Of a stretch of 64,000 bases of DNA, positions 45,309 through 52,488 are shown one piece after another. Source of the DNA: Bog-756 sp963730685 (GTDB taxonomy: Bacteria > Actinomycetota > Acidimicrobiia > Acidimicrobiales > RAAP-2). The stretch lies in the NCBI GenBank assembly GCA_963730685.1, contig CAVSSP010000001.1:496001-560000 (forward strand). The letters run 5' to 3'. The notes beneath the pieces were generated by a model that saw only the letters and a list, made by a program, of their open reading frames with translations, was not told where the DNA came from and searched no databases. Every line of letters begins with the position of its first letter. Positions within the stretch are counted from its first letter, which is position 1. The translations under genes were made by a program, and so were the position numbers.

Positions 45309-45351
45309 CCGCCGGCCCCGCCGGTCGGGCCCGCCGGTGGGGGGCCGGCGG
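45309..45351. terminator. Bidirectional hairpin between convergent genes
   Basis: CCGCCGGCCCC (45309-45319) pairs perfectly with GGGGCCGGCGG (45341-45351), an 11 bp stem with a 21 nt loop, filling the 51 bp gap between the LLM gene and the minus-strand dehydrogenase operon. Confidence 0.6.
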
Positions 45352-45353
45352 GC

Positions 45354-46316
45354 TCACAGGGCCGGCAGGGGCGGGAGCTGGCGGGTGGCGAGCAGGTGGT
45401 GACCGAGCCCGCGGGTGAGGGAGCCGGACGACCCGAACAGCTCGTCGAGCACCAGGACGCGCCGCACGGAGCGGTGGAAGTCGTGCTCGGTGGTGAAGCC
45501 GATGCCGGCCAGCACCTGTTGGCAGTGGCGGGTGGCGGTCCGGGCCGCCCGCCCGGCCAGTGACTTGGCCATGGCCGCCGAGGACGACGACCGCTCGCCC
45601 CAGGCCGACCGCAGGGCTGCATCACCGGCCTCGATGGCCACCAGCGTGTCGGCCAGCCGGTGCCGGACGGCCTGGAAGGAGCTGATCGGACGGTCGAACT
45701 GGACACGCTCGAGCGAGTGTTGCCGGGCCAGTTCCAGCATCCTCCTCGAGGCCCCCACCAGCTCGTGGCCGACGGCCAGCCTGGCCAGTGCCACGGCACT
45801 CGCCCAGTCGCCGGCCCCGAGGTCGTGCGGCGCCGCGAACGGCACGTCGGTGCCCCCCACCTCGACCAGCCCGAGGTGGGGGGCCACGCCGTCGACGGGG
45901 CGCCAGCTCAGGTCGGCGGCCGACACCTCCACGACGAGGTGGCCGGCACCGGCAGCCGTGACCACGACCACCGGGACGGCGCCGGCCGGCGACCCGGTGG
46001 CCAGGCCACGGACGGTCAGGTGGCCCTGCTCCAGCGTGCCCGGTGGGCCGGCCCGACCGGCTGTCGGCAGGAGGACCGTGCCGGTGGGGACGGGCACCCG
46101 TCCGAGGCCGCGGCCGAGGACGACGTGGAGCGCGGACGAGTGGGCGTCGCTGGCGCCCAGGAGCTCGAAGAGGACCGACACCGCCGTCAGGGGGTCGCTG
46201 TCGAGCGCCTCGTCCCACCCCAGCGCCGCGAGGGCGTCGTCGAGGTCGGCGCCCGTCCCCGAGGCCACGGCGTGGCGGAGGCTCCGTTCGAAGAGGTCGC
46301 GGTCGGCGCCCTCCAT
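45354..46316 (-). CDS. Acyl-CoA dehydrogenase, small (beta-type) subunit
   Basis: A 320-residue acyl-CoA dehydrogenase family protein. Its start ATG at 46316 shares one base with the stop of the upstream gene (TGATG), so translation is coupled. C-terminal LAGIGFTTEHDFHRSVRR is the degenerate form of the GGxGF..E.D signature; the YGGTxE tail is absent. It probably pairs with the 46316-47446 product and may not be active alone. It is the last gene of a four-gene minus-strand operon. Confidence 0.88.
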   Translation of the reverse strand: MEGADRDLFERSLRHAVASGTGADLDDALAALGWDEALDSDPLTAVSVLFELLGASDAHSSALHVVLGRGLGRVPVPTGTVLLPTAGRAGPPGTLEQGHLTVRGLATGSPAGAVPVVVVTAAGAGHLVVEVSAADLSWRPVDGVAPHLGLVEVGGTDVPFAAPHDLGAGDWASAVALARLAVGHELVGASRRMLELARQHSLERVQFDRPISSFQAVRHRLADTLVAIEAGDAALRSAWGERSSSSAAMAKSLAGRAARTATRHCQQVLAGIGFTTEHDFHRSVRRVLVLDELFGSSGSLTRGLGHHLLATRQLPPLPAL

Positions 46317-47446
46317 CAGCGGTCGGATCCGAGGTCGAGCAGCCGTCGGGCGATGATGTTCCGTTGGACCTCGGCGGTGCCGCCGTAGATGGTGGCCGCC
46401 CGTGAGTAGAGGAACTCCCGGCGCCACCGCGCACTCACCGGGTCGTCGCCGATGGCCACGTCCGGGCCCAGCCCGTCGACGACGAGGTCGAAGACGGCCT
46501 GCTCGGCCGTGGCCACCAGCACCTTGTCGATGGAGGTCTCGGGACCGAGGCGCTCGCCGGCGGCCACGCGGTACTGGGTGGCCCGGGAGCGGGCCCTCAG
46601 GGCGTACACCAGCTGGGCGACCTCGCCGACGGCGGCCGGGTCGAGCGCGTCGGGCGGAGCGTCAACGAGGAGGCGCGCCAGCCGGGCGTGGAGGTACGCG
46701 GCGCGATGCCACAGGGCGGTGCTCCGTTCGAAGGGAAGCAGGTCCATGGCCACCGACCAGCCCTGGCCCTCGTCACCGAGGGTGCGGTCCAGTGGGACGA
46801 CGACGTCGTCGAAGAAGACCTCGGAGAACTCCGGCGCCCCGTGCATCGTCTCGATGGGTCGCACGTCGATCCCCGGACTGTCCATGTCGACGAAGAGGGC
46901 GGTGATGCCGGCATGGGCCGACTCCGGGGACCCGGTGCGGGTGAGCAGCACACAGCGCTCGGCGTACTGGGCCAGGCTGGTCCAGACCTTCTGACCGGTG
47001 ACGTGCCACACGTCATCGGTCCGGGTGGCCCGGCAGGCGAGGGCGGCGAGGTTGCTGCCGGTCCCGGGCTCGGAGAATCCCTGGCACCACGTCTCCTCGC
47101 CGCTGAGCAACCGGGGGACCATGGCCGCCGCCAGCTCCGGTGCGGCATAGTCGATCATGGTCGGTGCCAGCACCTCGGTCATCGAGTAGATGCCCGGTTC
47201 GACCAGGTCCCGGGAGGTCAGGGCCTCACCCAGGTAGGCACGCAGGAGCGTGGAGCCGCCGAGTCCGCCGACCCGGGTGGGCCAACCCCAGCGCATCCAG
47301 CCCGCCTCGTAGGTGCGCCGCTTGACCATGGCCAGATGGGCCATGGCCTCGTCGAGGGTGCCCGCGCCCCCGGTGCCGGCCCTGAGCGATCCCTCGTTCT
47401 GGTCGAGCCAGGCGTCGAGCGACGCCCGGAACTCGTCGAGCTCCAT
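46316..47446 (-). CDS. Acyl-CoA dehydrogenase, large (alpha-type) subunit
   Basis: A 376-residue acyl-CoA dehydrogenase: MELDEFRASLDAWLDQNEG at the start, GFSEPGTGSNLAALACRA, HVTGQKVWTSLAQYAERCVL, and C-terminal TIYGGTAEVQRNIIARRLL. The start at 47446 overlaps the preceding stop by one base (TGATG). With the downstream gene it forms the third alpha/beta pair of this window. Confidence 0.91.
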   Translation of the reverse strand: MELDEFRASLDAWLDQNEGSLRAGTGGAGTLDEAMAHLAMVKRRTYEAGWMRWGWPTRVGGLGGSTLLRAYLGEALTSRDLVEPGIYSMTEVLAPTMIDYAAPELAAAMVPRLLSGEETWCQGFSEPGTGSNLAALACRATRTDDVWHVTGQKVWTSLAQYAERCVLLTRTGSPESAHAGITALFVDMDSPGIDVRPIETMHGAPEFSEVFFDDVVVPLDRTLGDEGQGWSVAMDLLPFERSTALWHRAAYLHARLARLLVDAPPDALDPAAVGEVAQLVYALRARSRATQYRVAAGERLGPETSIDKVLVATAEQAVFDLVVDGLGPDVAIGDDPVSARWRREFLYSRAATIYGGTAEVQRNIIARRLLDLGSDR

Positions 47447-47883
47447 CAACCGGCCGTCGGGGCGGGCCGGGTCGGGTCGTGGGCCCGCCCCGAGTCCCGG
47501 GCCCCGCTCTTGCGCAGGAATGTCATCGACCGGGTACGCAGGCGCCAGCCGTGCGGGGTGCGGCGGTAGGTGTCGGTGTAGAACCCGATGCGCATGGCGT
47601 GGGTCGTCTGGTCCACGAAGCACAAGGGCTGCTCCCCGGTCGCCCCGTCCCCGTCCCCGTCGCTCTCGAGCACCGGCGGGCCCACCAGGAACAGCCCCTT
47701 GGGTGCCGCCGCCACCAGGGCGGGGAAGTCGACCAGCGGGTACGTGTCCCCGAAGGCGCTGTAGGTGCCGTCCGGCGTGAACACCTCCATGACCGCCTCG
47801 ACGTCGTCCTTGGTCATGCCGACGGCGTAGCGGGCCAGCAGCTGCTGGAGCTCGATGACGTCCTCGACGGGGAGCGGTGCCAT
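47446..47883 (-). CDS. NTF2-like / SnoaL-like protein
   Basis: A 145-residue protein of the nuclear-transport-factor-2-like fold (cone-shaped alpha+beta barrel). Typical features are the helical start ELQQLLARYAVGMTKDDVEAV, then MEVFTPDGTYSAFG, and YRRTPHGWRLRTRSM near the end. The fold includes ketosteroid isomerase, SnoaL cyclases and limonene-epoxide hydrolase as well as small ring-hydroxylating beta subunits; the function here is open. Start and stop each overlap neighbouring genes by one base, so it is made together with the flavoreductase and dehydrogenases. Confidence 0.82.
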   Translation of the reverse strand: MAPLPVEDVIELQQLLARYAVGMTKDDVEAVMEVFTPDGTYSAFGDTYPLVDFPALVAAAPKGLFLVGPPVLESDGDGDGATGEQPLCFVDQTTHAMRIGFYTDTYRRTPHGWRLRTRSMTFLRKSGARDSGRAHDPTRPAPTAG

Positions 47884-48959
47884 CACCCCTCCTCGCAGTC
47901 GTAGGACACCTGCACGGTGGGGCTGGTGGGCAGCGCCTGGCAGGTGAGCACCCAGCCGTCCGCCACCTCGTCGGCGGTGAGCGCGTTGTTGACCCGCATG
48001 GTGGCCGTCCCCTCCAACAGCTTGGCCATACAGGTGGCGCAGCTCCCCGCCTCGCAGGAGGACGGGGGGCCCAACTCCAGCTGCCGGGCCGCCTGCAGGA
48101 TGGTGGTGCCGGGGTAGTGGTCGGTCGACGCCGTCCGCCCACCCAGCTCGATGGTGATGCGTGTGGCCGTTGCCGCCCGGTCGGCCACCACCGGTACCGG
48201 TTCGGGTGGCGACGCGTCGGGCGTGAACCGTTCGATGTGGATCCGGGGTGGGTCGACGCCGGCGGCGAGCAGTGTGCGCTCGACCACGTCCATGAAGGGT
48301 GCCGGACCGCACACGTAGCACTCGGCCCCCTCGGCCCCCCCGCTGAACGCCCGGACGGCGTCGGGCCCGACCAGTCCGTGGTCGACGTCCAGGTGGTGGG
48401 AGACGATGCACCGTTCGCCGTACTCGAGGGCCAGGGCGTCGAGCTCGGAACGGAAGATGACGGCCTGGTGGTCCTGGTTGGCATACAGGAGCCGCACCCG
48501 CCGCGAGGTGGTCGCCAGCGCAGTCTTGATCAGGGAGATCACCGGGGTGATCCCGCTCCCGGCGCTGAAGGCCACGACGTCCCGCTCCTCGGCGCCCAGA
48601 CCGAAGAACCCCGCCGGACGGGCCACGTCGACGACGCTCCCCGATTTGAGGTGGTCGTGGACCCAGTTGGACACGGTGCCGCCGGGCACCCGCTTCACCG
48701 TCACCCGGAGCTCGTCGTCCACCGCCGGCGCCGAGGACATCGAGTAGCAGCGCACGTGGGGCTCCCCTTCGACCCACACCCGGAACGTGCAGAACTGACC
48801 GGACCGGTAGGTGAACGCCGGGCGGAGGTCCTCGGGCACCTGGAGCACGAGGGAGATGGCATCGGGGGTCTCCTGCACGACACGGTCCACCCGCAACGGG
48901 TGGAAGCTGTGGTCGGGCGGCACGCCCGTCGCCACGGTGCTGGGCTCGGAGAGTGCCAT
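47883..48959 (-). CDS. Ferredoxin-NAD(P) reductase with C-terminal 2Fe-2S domain (KshB-like)
   Basis: A 358-residue reductase that passes electrons from NAD(P)H through FAD to a plant-type 2Fe-2S centre. The FAD site is RCYSMSSAP, the nucleotide fold FSAGSGITPVISL, and the cluster ligands C302, C307, C310 (CEAGSCATC) and C340 (LTCQA). Known relatives serve Rieske oxygenases (3-ketosteroid 9-alpha-hydroxylase, phenylacetyl-CoA or phenol oxygenases). ATG 48959 is preferred over ATG 48986: a -10 box ends 8 bp before it and there is no ribosome site, so the mRNA is likely leaderless. It heads the operon; no oxygenase is adjacent. Confidence 0.92.
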   Translation of the reverse strand: MALSEPSTVATGVPPDHSFHPLRVDRVVQETPDAISLVLQVPEDLRPAFTYRSGQFCTFRVWVEGEPHVRCYSMSSAPAVDDELRVTVKRVPGGTVSNWVHDHLKSGSVVDVARPAGFFGLGAEERDVVAFSAGSGITPVISLIKTALATTSRRVRLLYANQDHQAVIFRSELDALALEYGERCIVSHHLDVDHGLVGPDAVRAFSGGAEGAECYVCGPAPFMDVVERTLLAAGVDPPRIHIERFTPDASPPEPVPVVADRAATATRITIELGGRTASTDHYPGTTILQAARQLELGPPSSCEAGSCATCMAKLLEGTATMRVNNALTADEVADGWVLTCQALPTSPTVQVSYDCEEG

Positions 48960-48967
48960 GTTGACAA

Positions 48968-48996
48968 ATGGTAACGCAGTTCTCATTGACTGGCAA
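48968..48996 (-). promoter_or_regulatory. Leaderless promoter of the flavoreductase operon
   Basis: On the minus strand TTGCCA (48991-48996), 17 bp, TACCAT (48968-48973) ends 8 bp before the ATG, so transcription should begin at or next to the start codon. TGAGAAC, a copy of the recurring element, lies in the spacer (48979-48985). Confidence 0.55.
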
Positions 48997-49070
48997 CGGA
49001 GCTAGGCATGCGGCGGCGCTCGGTGGGGGCCGGACACGGGTCCCGCCCGGTGGGCAGCGCCGGCGGCTGC

Positions 49071-49108
49071 TAGAAAGTGAGAATAGGATTCTTGTGAATC
49101 GATAGCGT
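49071..49108 (+). promoter_or_regulatory. Palindromic element in the 303 bp divergent region
   Basis: AGAAT-AGG-ATTCT (49080-49092) is a perfect inverted repeat within TGAGAATAGGATTCTTG and lies in an AT-rich island; TAGCGT (49103-49108) could be a -10. It is a candidate site for the TetR protein encoded 170 bp downstream. The rest of 48960-49262 is G+C-rich without a gene. Confidence 0.4.
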
Positions 49109-49249
49109 TCCTCCAGCGATCCTTCCGCGGCGAGGGTGGTCATGCCCGTGATCGGGGCTGCAGCGATCGGGCACGGCATGGATGGGTCCGGCGTCGATCG
49201 GTCCTGACGGCACGAGCACCTGGTCGTGGGGGGTGCGGGCATCCTCGGG

Positions 49250-49255
49250 TACGCT
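49250..49255 (+). promoter_or_regulatory. -10 box giving a leaderless TetR mRNA
   Basis: TACGCT ends 7 bp before the GTG start at 49263, and no ribosome site is present, as expected for a leaderless transcript. No clear -35 is visible. Confidence 0.4.
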
Positions 49256-49262
49256 CTGCCGG

Positions 49263-49997
49263 GTGACCAAGAACGATCTGGCTACTGATGCGGTCGAGCC
49301 CGAAGGTCCGAGCCGGCGTGAGCAGGCAGTGGCGCGGTCGCTCGATTCCGCCCGACTGCGGGCCGAGGGGCGGGTCCAGCGCTTCCTCGATGCCGCCATG
49401 GAGCTGTTCAACTCCAGGCCGGGGCGGGATTTCACCGTACAGGAGGTCGTCGAGCGCTCGGGCCAGTCCCTTCACAGCTTCTACCAGTACTTCGGCGGCA
49501 AGCACGAACTCCTCCTGGCCCTGTTCGAGGAGCAGGTCCGATCGACCGTCGACCAGCTCCGCCAGGTCATCGCCCCGGAGGACGATCCGCTCGAGCGGCT
49601 CCACTCCTTCGTGGTGGCGTACTACCGGCTGTGCCGGCCCTCCGACGAGGGCGAAGTCGTGGCGAAGGGTGGCACCGCCGACCCGAAGCAACGGGGCCCC
49701 CTGGGCATGGCCGAGTTCGCCCAGCAGCTGCTCACCGAGCACCCCAAGGAGGCCGCCAGGGTCTTCTCCCCCCTCGTCTCGGTGTTCGAGGATGTCCTCG
49801 AGGAGGCCACCGCGGCCGGCGCCGTCCGGTCCGGTCTCCGCCGCGGTCCCATCGTCGGAATCGTCCTGGAGGTCATCATGTTCAACACCTTCTCGTCCAC
49901 GATCGGAGGCATGTCCCTCCGGAGCGACGAGGGGGATTCGGCCGAGGACCTGTGGAACCTGATCCTCCACGGCATCGGGACGGAACCCGTCGGCTGA
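49263..49997 (+). CDS. TetR family transcriptional regulator
   Basis: A 244-residue regulator. The helix-turn-helix is around residues 38-85 with DFTVQEVVERSGQSLHSFYQYF. The C-terminal half is the ligand domain, with no assigned ligand. GTG 49263 fits a leaderless start (TACGCT 7 bp upstream); an upstream in-frame ATG at 49182 would add an unlikely 27-residue lead. It is divergent from the flavoreductase operon and probably controls it, perhaps through the palindrome at 49080. Confidence 0.88.
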   Translation: MTKNDLATDAVEPEGPSRREQAVARSLDSARLRAEGRVQRFLDAAMELFNSRPGRDFTVQEVVERSGQSLHSFYQYFGGKHELLLALFEEQVRSTVDQLRQVIAPEDDPLERLHSFVVAYYRLCRPSDEGEVVAKGGTADPKQRGPLGMAEFAQQLLTEHPKEAARVFSPLVSVFEDVLEEATAAGAVRSGLRRGPIVGIVLEVIMFNTFSSTIGGMSLRSDEGDSAEDLWNLILHGIGTEPVG

Positions 49998-50018
49998 GCC
50001 CGATGACGTCCGCCGGCG

Positions 50019-51275
50019 TCAGCCGGCGTCGGTCTCGTTGCGGTACACCTGCCCGCCCTTCATCACGAATCGCACGTCTTCGGTGACGCCGATGTCGGCC
50101 AGCGGGTCACCCGGCACGGCGATGATGTCGGCGAGCAGGCCGGCCTCCAGGCGCCCCCGATCGTCGACCTCGATGAGCTCGGCGGCGACGGTGGTGGCGG
50201 ACCGGATGGCCTGGAGGGGGGTCATGCCCCGGTCGACCAGCGCCACCAGCTCCTTGGCGTTCTTGCCGTGGGGGATGGCCGGGGCATCGGTTCCACAGGC
50301 GATGCGGGCCCCTCGGGCGATGGCCTTCCGGATCGTCTCCTTGGCCCGGGGGAAGACCTCGGCCGCCTTCGCCTGCAGCTCGGGAGGGGCATGGGACACG
50401 TCCATGCCGTCGGCCAGGTAGGTGGTCGGCACGAGGAAGCGGCCCAGCTCGATCATGAGGTCGAGGGTCTCGTCGGACATGAGCGACCCGTGCTCGATGC
50501 AGTCGATCCCCGCCTCCAGGGCGGCCCGGATGCCGTCGTCACCGTGGGCGTGGGCTGCCACCCTCAACCCCGCCCGGTGCGCCTCGTCGACGATGGCCCG
50601 CAGTTCCTCGTCGGAGTACTGCTGGGCGCCGGCCGGGCCGGTGTGGGACATCACCCCGCCCGACGCGCACACCTTGATCAGCTTGGCGCCGTGCTTGATC
50701 TGATAGCGGACCGCCTTGCGGACCTCGCTCACGCCGTTGGCGATGCCCTCCTCGACGGTGAGGGGCATGATGTGCGGGGCCAGGGCCTGGAACATGGTCG
50801 GATCGAGGTGCCCACCGGTGGGGGTGATGGCGTGGCCGGCCGGGACCACGCGCGGGCCCTCGAACCAACCGAAGTCGATGGCCTTCATGAGGGCGACGTC
50901 CAAGAGCAGCCCACCGGTCTGTATGAACAGTCCGAGGTTGCGCACGGTGGTGAAGCCGGCCCGGAGGGTCCGCCGGGCGTTGGCCACCGACCGCAGGGTG
51001 CGCAGGGCCGGGTCGTCCTGGACGGCGTTGAGGGGGCTTCGATGATCGGGCCCGCCGAGGAGGAGGTTCACCTCCATGTCCATCAGCCCGGGGATGAGGG
51101 TCACGTCGCCGAGGTCGATCTCGACGGCCCCATCGGGCACCGACACCGGCGCCACCTCGACGATGCGCTCACCGGCGATCAGGACGTCACCCGGCGAGAC
51201 CAACGTGCCGCCGACGACGTCGAGCATGCGGGCGCTGCGCAGGTGGATATGTTCCGGCGTGGGGGGGCGGGCCAT
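50019..51275 (-). CDS. Amidohydrolase superfamily protein with altered metal motif
   Basis: A 418-residue protein of the imidazolonepropionase/prolidase-like amidohydrolases. It has the expected beta-sandwich lead (GTLVSPGDVLIAGERI), the carboxylated-Lys region AKLIKVCASGGVMS, HAHG, CIEHGS, and CGTDAPA. The first metal motif, normally HxH in PGLIDMHxH, reads PGLMDMEVN here, so two His ligands are replaced by Glu and Asn. ATG 51275 has AAGGAGG 5 bp upstream. It is divergent from the crotonase at 51491, with the hairpin repeat array between them. Either a distinct metal geometry or a changed reaction is implied. Confidence 0.86.
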   Translation of the reverse strand: MARPPTPEHIHLRSARMLDVVGGTLVSPGDVLIAGERIVEVAPVSVPDGAVEIDLGDVTLIPGLMDMEVNLLLGGPDHRSPLNAVQDDPALRTLRSVANARRTLRAGFTTVRNLGLFIQTGGLLLDVALMKAIDFGWFEGPRVVPAGHAITPTGGHLDPTMFQALAPHIMPLTVEEGIANGVSEVRKAVRYQIKHGAKLIKVCASGGVMSHTGPAGAQQYSDEELRAIVDEAHRAGLRVAAHAHGDDGIRAALEAGIDCIEHGSLMSDETLDLMIELGRFLVPTTYLADGMDVSHAPPELQAKAAEVFPRAKETIRKAIARGARIACGTDAPAIPHGKNAKELVALVDRGMTPLQAIRSATTVAAELIEVDDRGRLEAGLLADIIAVPGDPLADIGVTEDVRFVMKGGQVYRNETDAG

Positions 51276-51360
51276 CGGTCCTCCTTCGGGTCAGGATGAA
51301 AGTGGAGTTTTCCCTAAACCAATACCTGATTGTCGATTCGTGAGAGTCGGAATACCGTAT

Positions 51361-51480
51361 CAAGCCCCCGGCGCTCGGCGCCGGAGGTATCAAGCCCCCG
51401 GCGCTCGGCGCCGGAGGTATCAAGCCCCCGGCGCTCGGCGCCGGGAGAGGATCGAGCCCCGGCGCTCGGCGCCGGGGGAG
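51361..51480. repeat. Four tandem 30 bp units, each a perfect hairpin
   Basis: Units at 51361-51390, 51391-51420, 51421-51450 and 51451-51480. The first two are identical; the third differs at its end and the fourth is degenerate. Each contains CCGGCGC-TCG-GCGCCGG, a 7 bp perfect stem with a 3 nt loop. The array fills most of the divergent gap between the amidohydrolase and the crotonase and ends 10 bp before the crotonase ATG. Confidence 0.9.
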
Positions 51481-51490
51481 GGAGGGACGG

Positions 51491-52270
51491 ATGGATGACG
51501 ACCTCGGAACGGCGATGCTGCGCCTCGAACGTGAGGGACCGATCGCCTGGTGCGTGATCGACCGGCCCCAGGCCAGGAACGCCCTCACGCCGGCCATGTA
51601 CTACGGGCTCAAACGGGCGGTGGGGCTGGTCAACCGCGACCCCGAGCTGGCGGCACTGATCATCACCGGGGTGGGGGACGTCTTCGCCCCCGGCGGCGAC
51701 CTCGGGGGTCGGTCCGAACCGGGGGAGTCCGTGCCCGACCATGTGGGCCGTGACGTCCTGCCGTTCCTCGCCATCCGCGACAGCCAGGCGCCGGTCATCG
51801 CCGCGGTCAACGGGATCTGCCAGGCCGGGGGACTCCTGATCGCCATGATGGCGGACATCGCCGTGGTCAGCGACCGGGCCACGTTCCGGGTCCCCGAGCT
51901 CCTCCGGGGCATCCCCGATGCCACCTACGCGGCGGTGCTTCCCGCCCACGTGGGCGTGGCCGTGGCCCGTGACCTGCTGTTGTCGGCCCGACGATTCGAC
52001 GCCGCCGAGGCCCACCGTCTCGGTCTGATCTCGCGGGTGGTCCCGCACGATCGGCTGCGCTCGGCCGCACTGGGCGCCGCCCACGAGGTTCTCCAGACGG
52101 CACCGTCGGCCCGGGCCCACGTGAAGCGCATGCTCAACGAACGGTACGGCGACATCGACTACCAGACGATGTTCTGGGCCCTCGAGCACTCGGACGAGCC
52201 GAGGGAAGGCATGCGGGCGTTCATGGAGAAGCGGCCTCCGAACTGGGTGCCGCCCCCACCCGGTCCGTGA
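51491..52270 (+). CDS. Enoyl-CoA hydratase/isomerase (crotonase) family protein
   Basis: A 259-residue crotonase: RPQARNALTPAMY near the start, VFAPGGDLGGR, and NGICQAGGLLIAMMAD. The first hydratase glutamate is replaced by Leu (GGLLI), while the second is kept in VPELLRGIP. ATG 51491 follows GGAGGGA. The start region lies directly behind the 30 bp hairpin array, whose last stem ends about 15 nt upstream, so translation could be affected by RNA folding. Confidence 0.89.
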   Translation: MDDDLGTAMLRLEREGPIAWCVIDRPQARNALTPAMYYGLKRAVGLVNRDPELAALIITGVGDVFAPGGDLGGRSEPGESVPDHVGRDVLPFLAIRDSQAPVIAAVNGICQAGGLLIAMMADIAVVSDRATFRVPELLRGIPDATYAAVLPAHVGVAVARDLLLSARRFDAAEAHRLGLISRVVPHDRLRSAALGAAHEVLQTAPSARAHVKRMLNERYGDIDYQTMFWALEHSDEPREGMRAFMEKRPPNWVPPPPGP

Positions 52271-52324
52271 CGGCACCGTCAGCGACGGAGGCCCGGTCGG
52301 GGCCCACGACCGGGGCACGGCCGC

Positions 52325-52354
52325 TTGAGAACCACAGTCTCTTCACGCTAGAGT
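52325..52354 (+). promoter_or_regulatory. Putative promoter of the CoA-transferase operon
   Basis: TTGAGA (52325-52330), 18 bp, TAGAGT (52349-52354), about 135 bp before the GTG start. TGAGAAC (52326-52332) overlaps the -35 and is a reverse copy of the recurring GTTCTCA element. Confidence 0.5.
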
Positions 52355-52450
52355 CCCGTTTGCCGCTTCTGGGTTGCCTGGCTCTGCCTGGTGGGGCCCA
52401 TCGATCCGGCGTGAGTTCGGGGGAGCGCGGAGCCGCGGTGCCCTGCGGTA

Positions 52451-52482
52451 CCGAGATGGTCGGAGGCCGAGATGGTCGGAGG
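52451..52482 (+). repeat. 16 bp perfect tandem duplication of the ribosome-site region
   Basis: CCGAGATGGTCGGAGG occurs at 52451-52466 and 52467-52482. The second CGGAGG is the ribosome site of the GTG at 52489; the first copy is an unused duplicate 16 bp upstream. Confidence 0.85.
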
Positions 52483-52488
52483 TAGAGA

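Noticed and set aside
47446..49242. 598-codon minus-strand frame as one long protein
   Set aside because: Only its last 145 codons (from ATG 47883) encode an NTF2-like protein. The earlier part is a shifted reading of the flavoreductase gene.
51361..51480. CRISPR array
   Set aside because: The four units are contiguous with no spacers, and no cas genes are nearby; it is a simple tandem repeat with internal hairpins.
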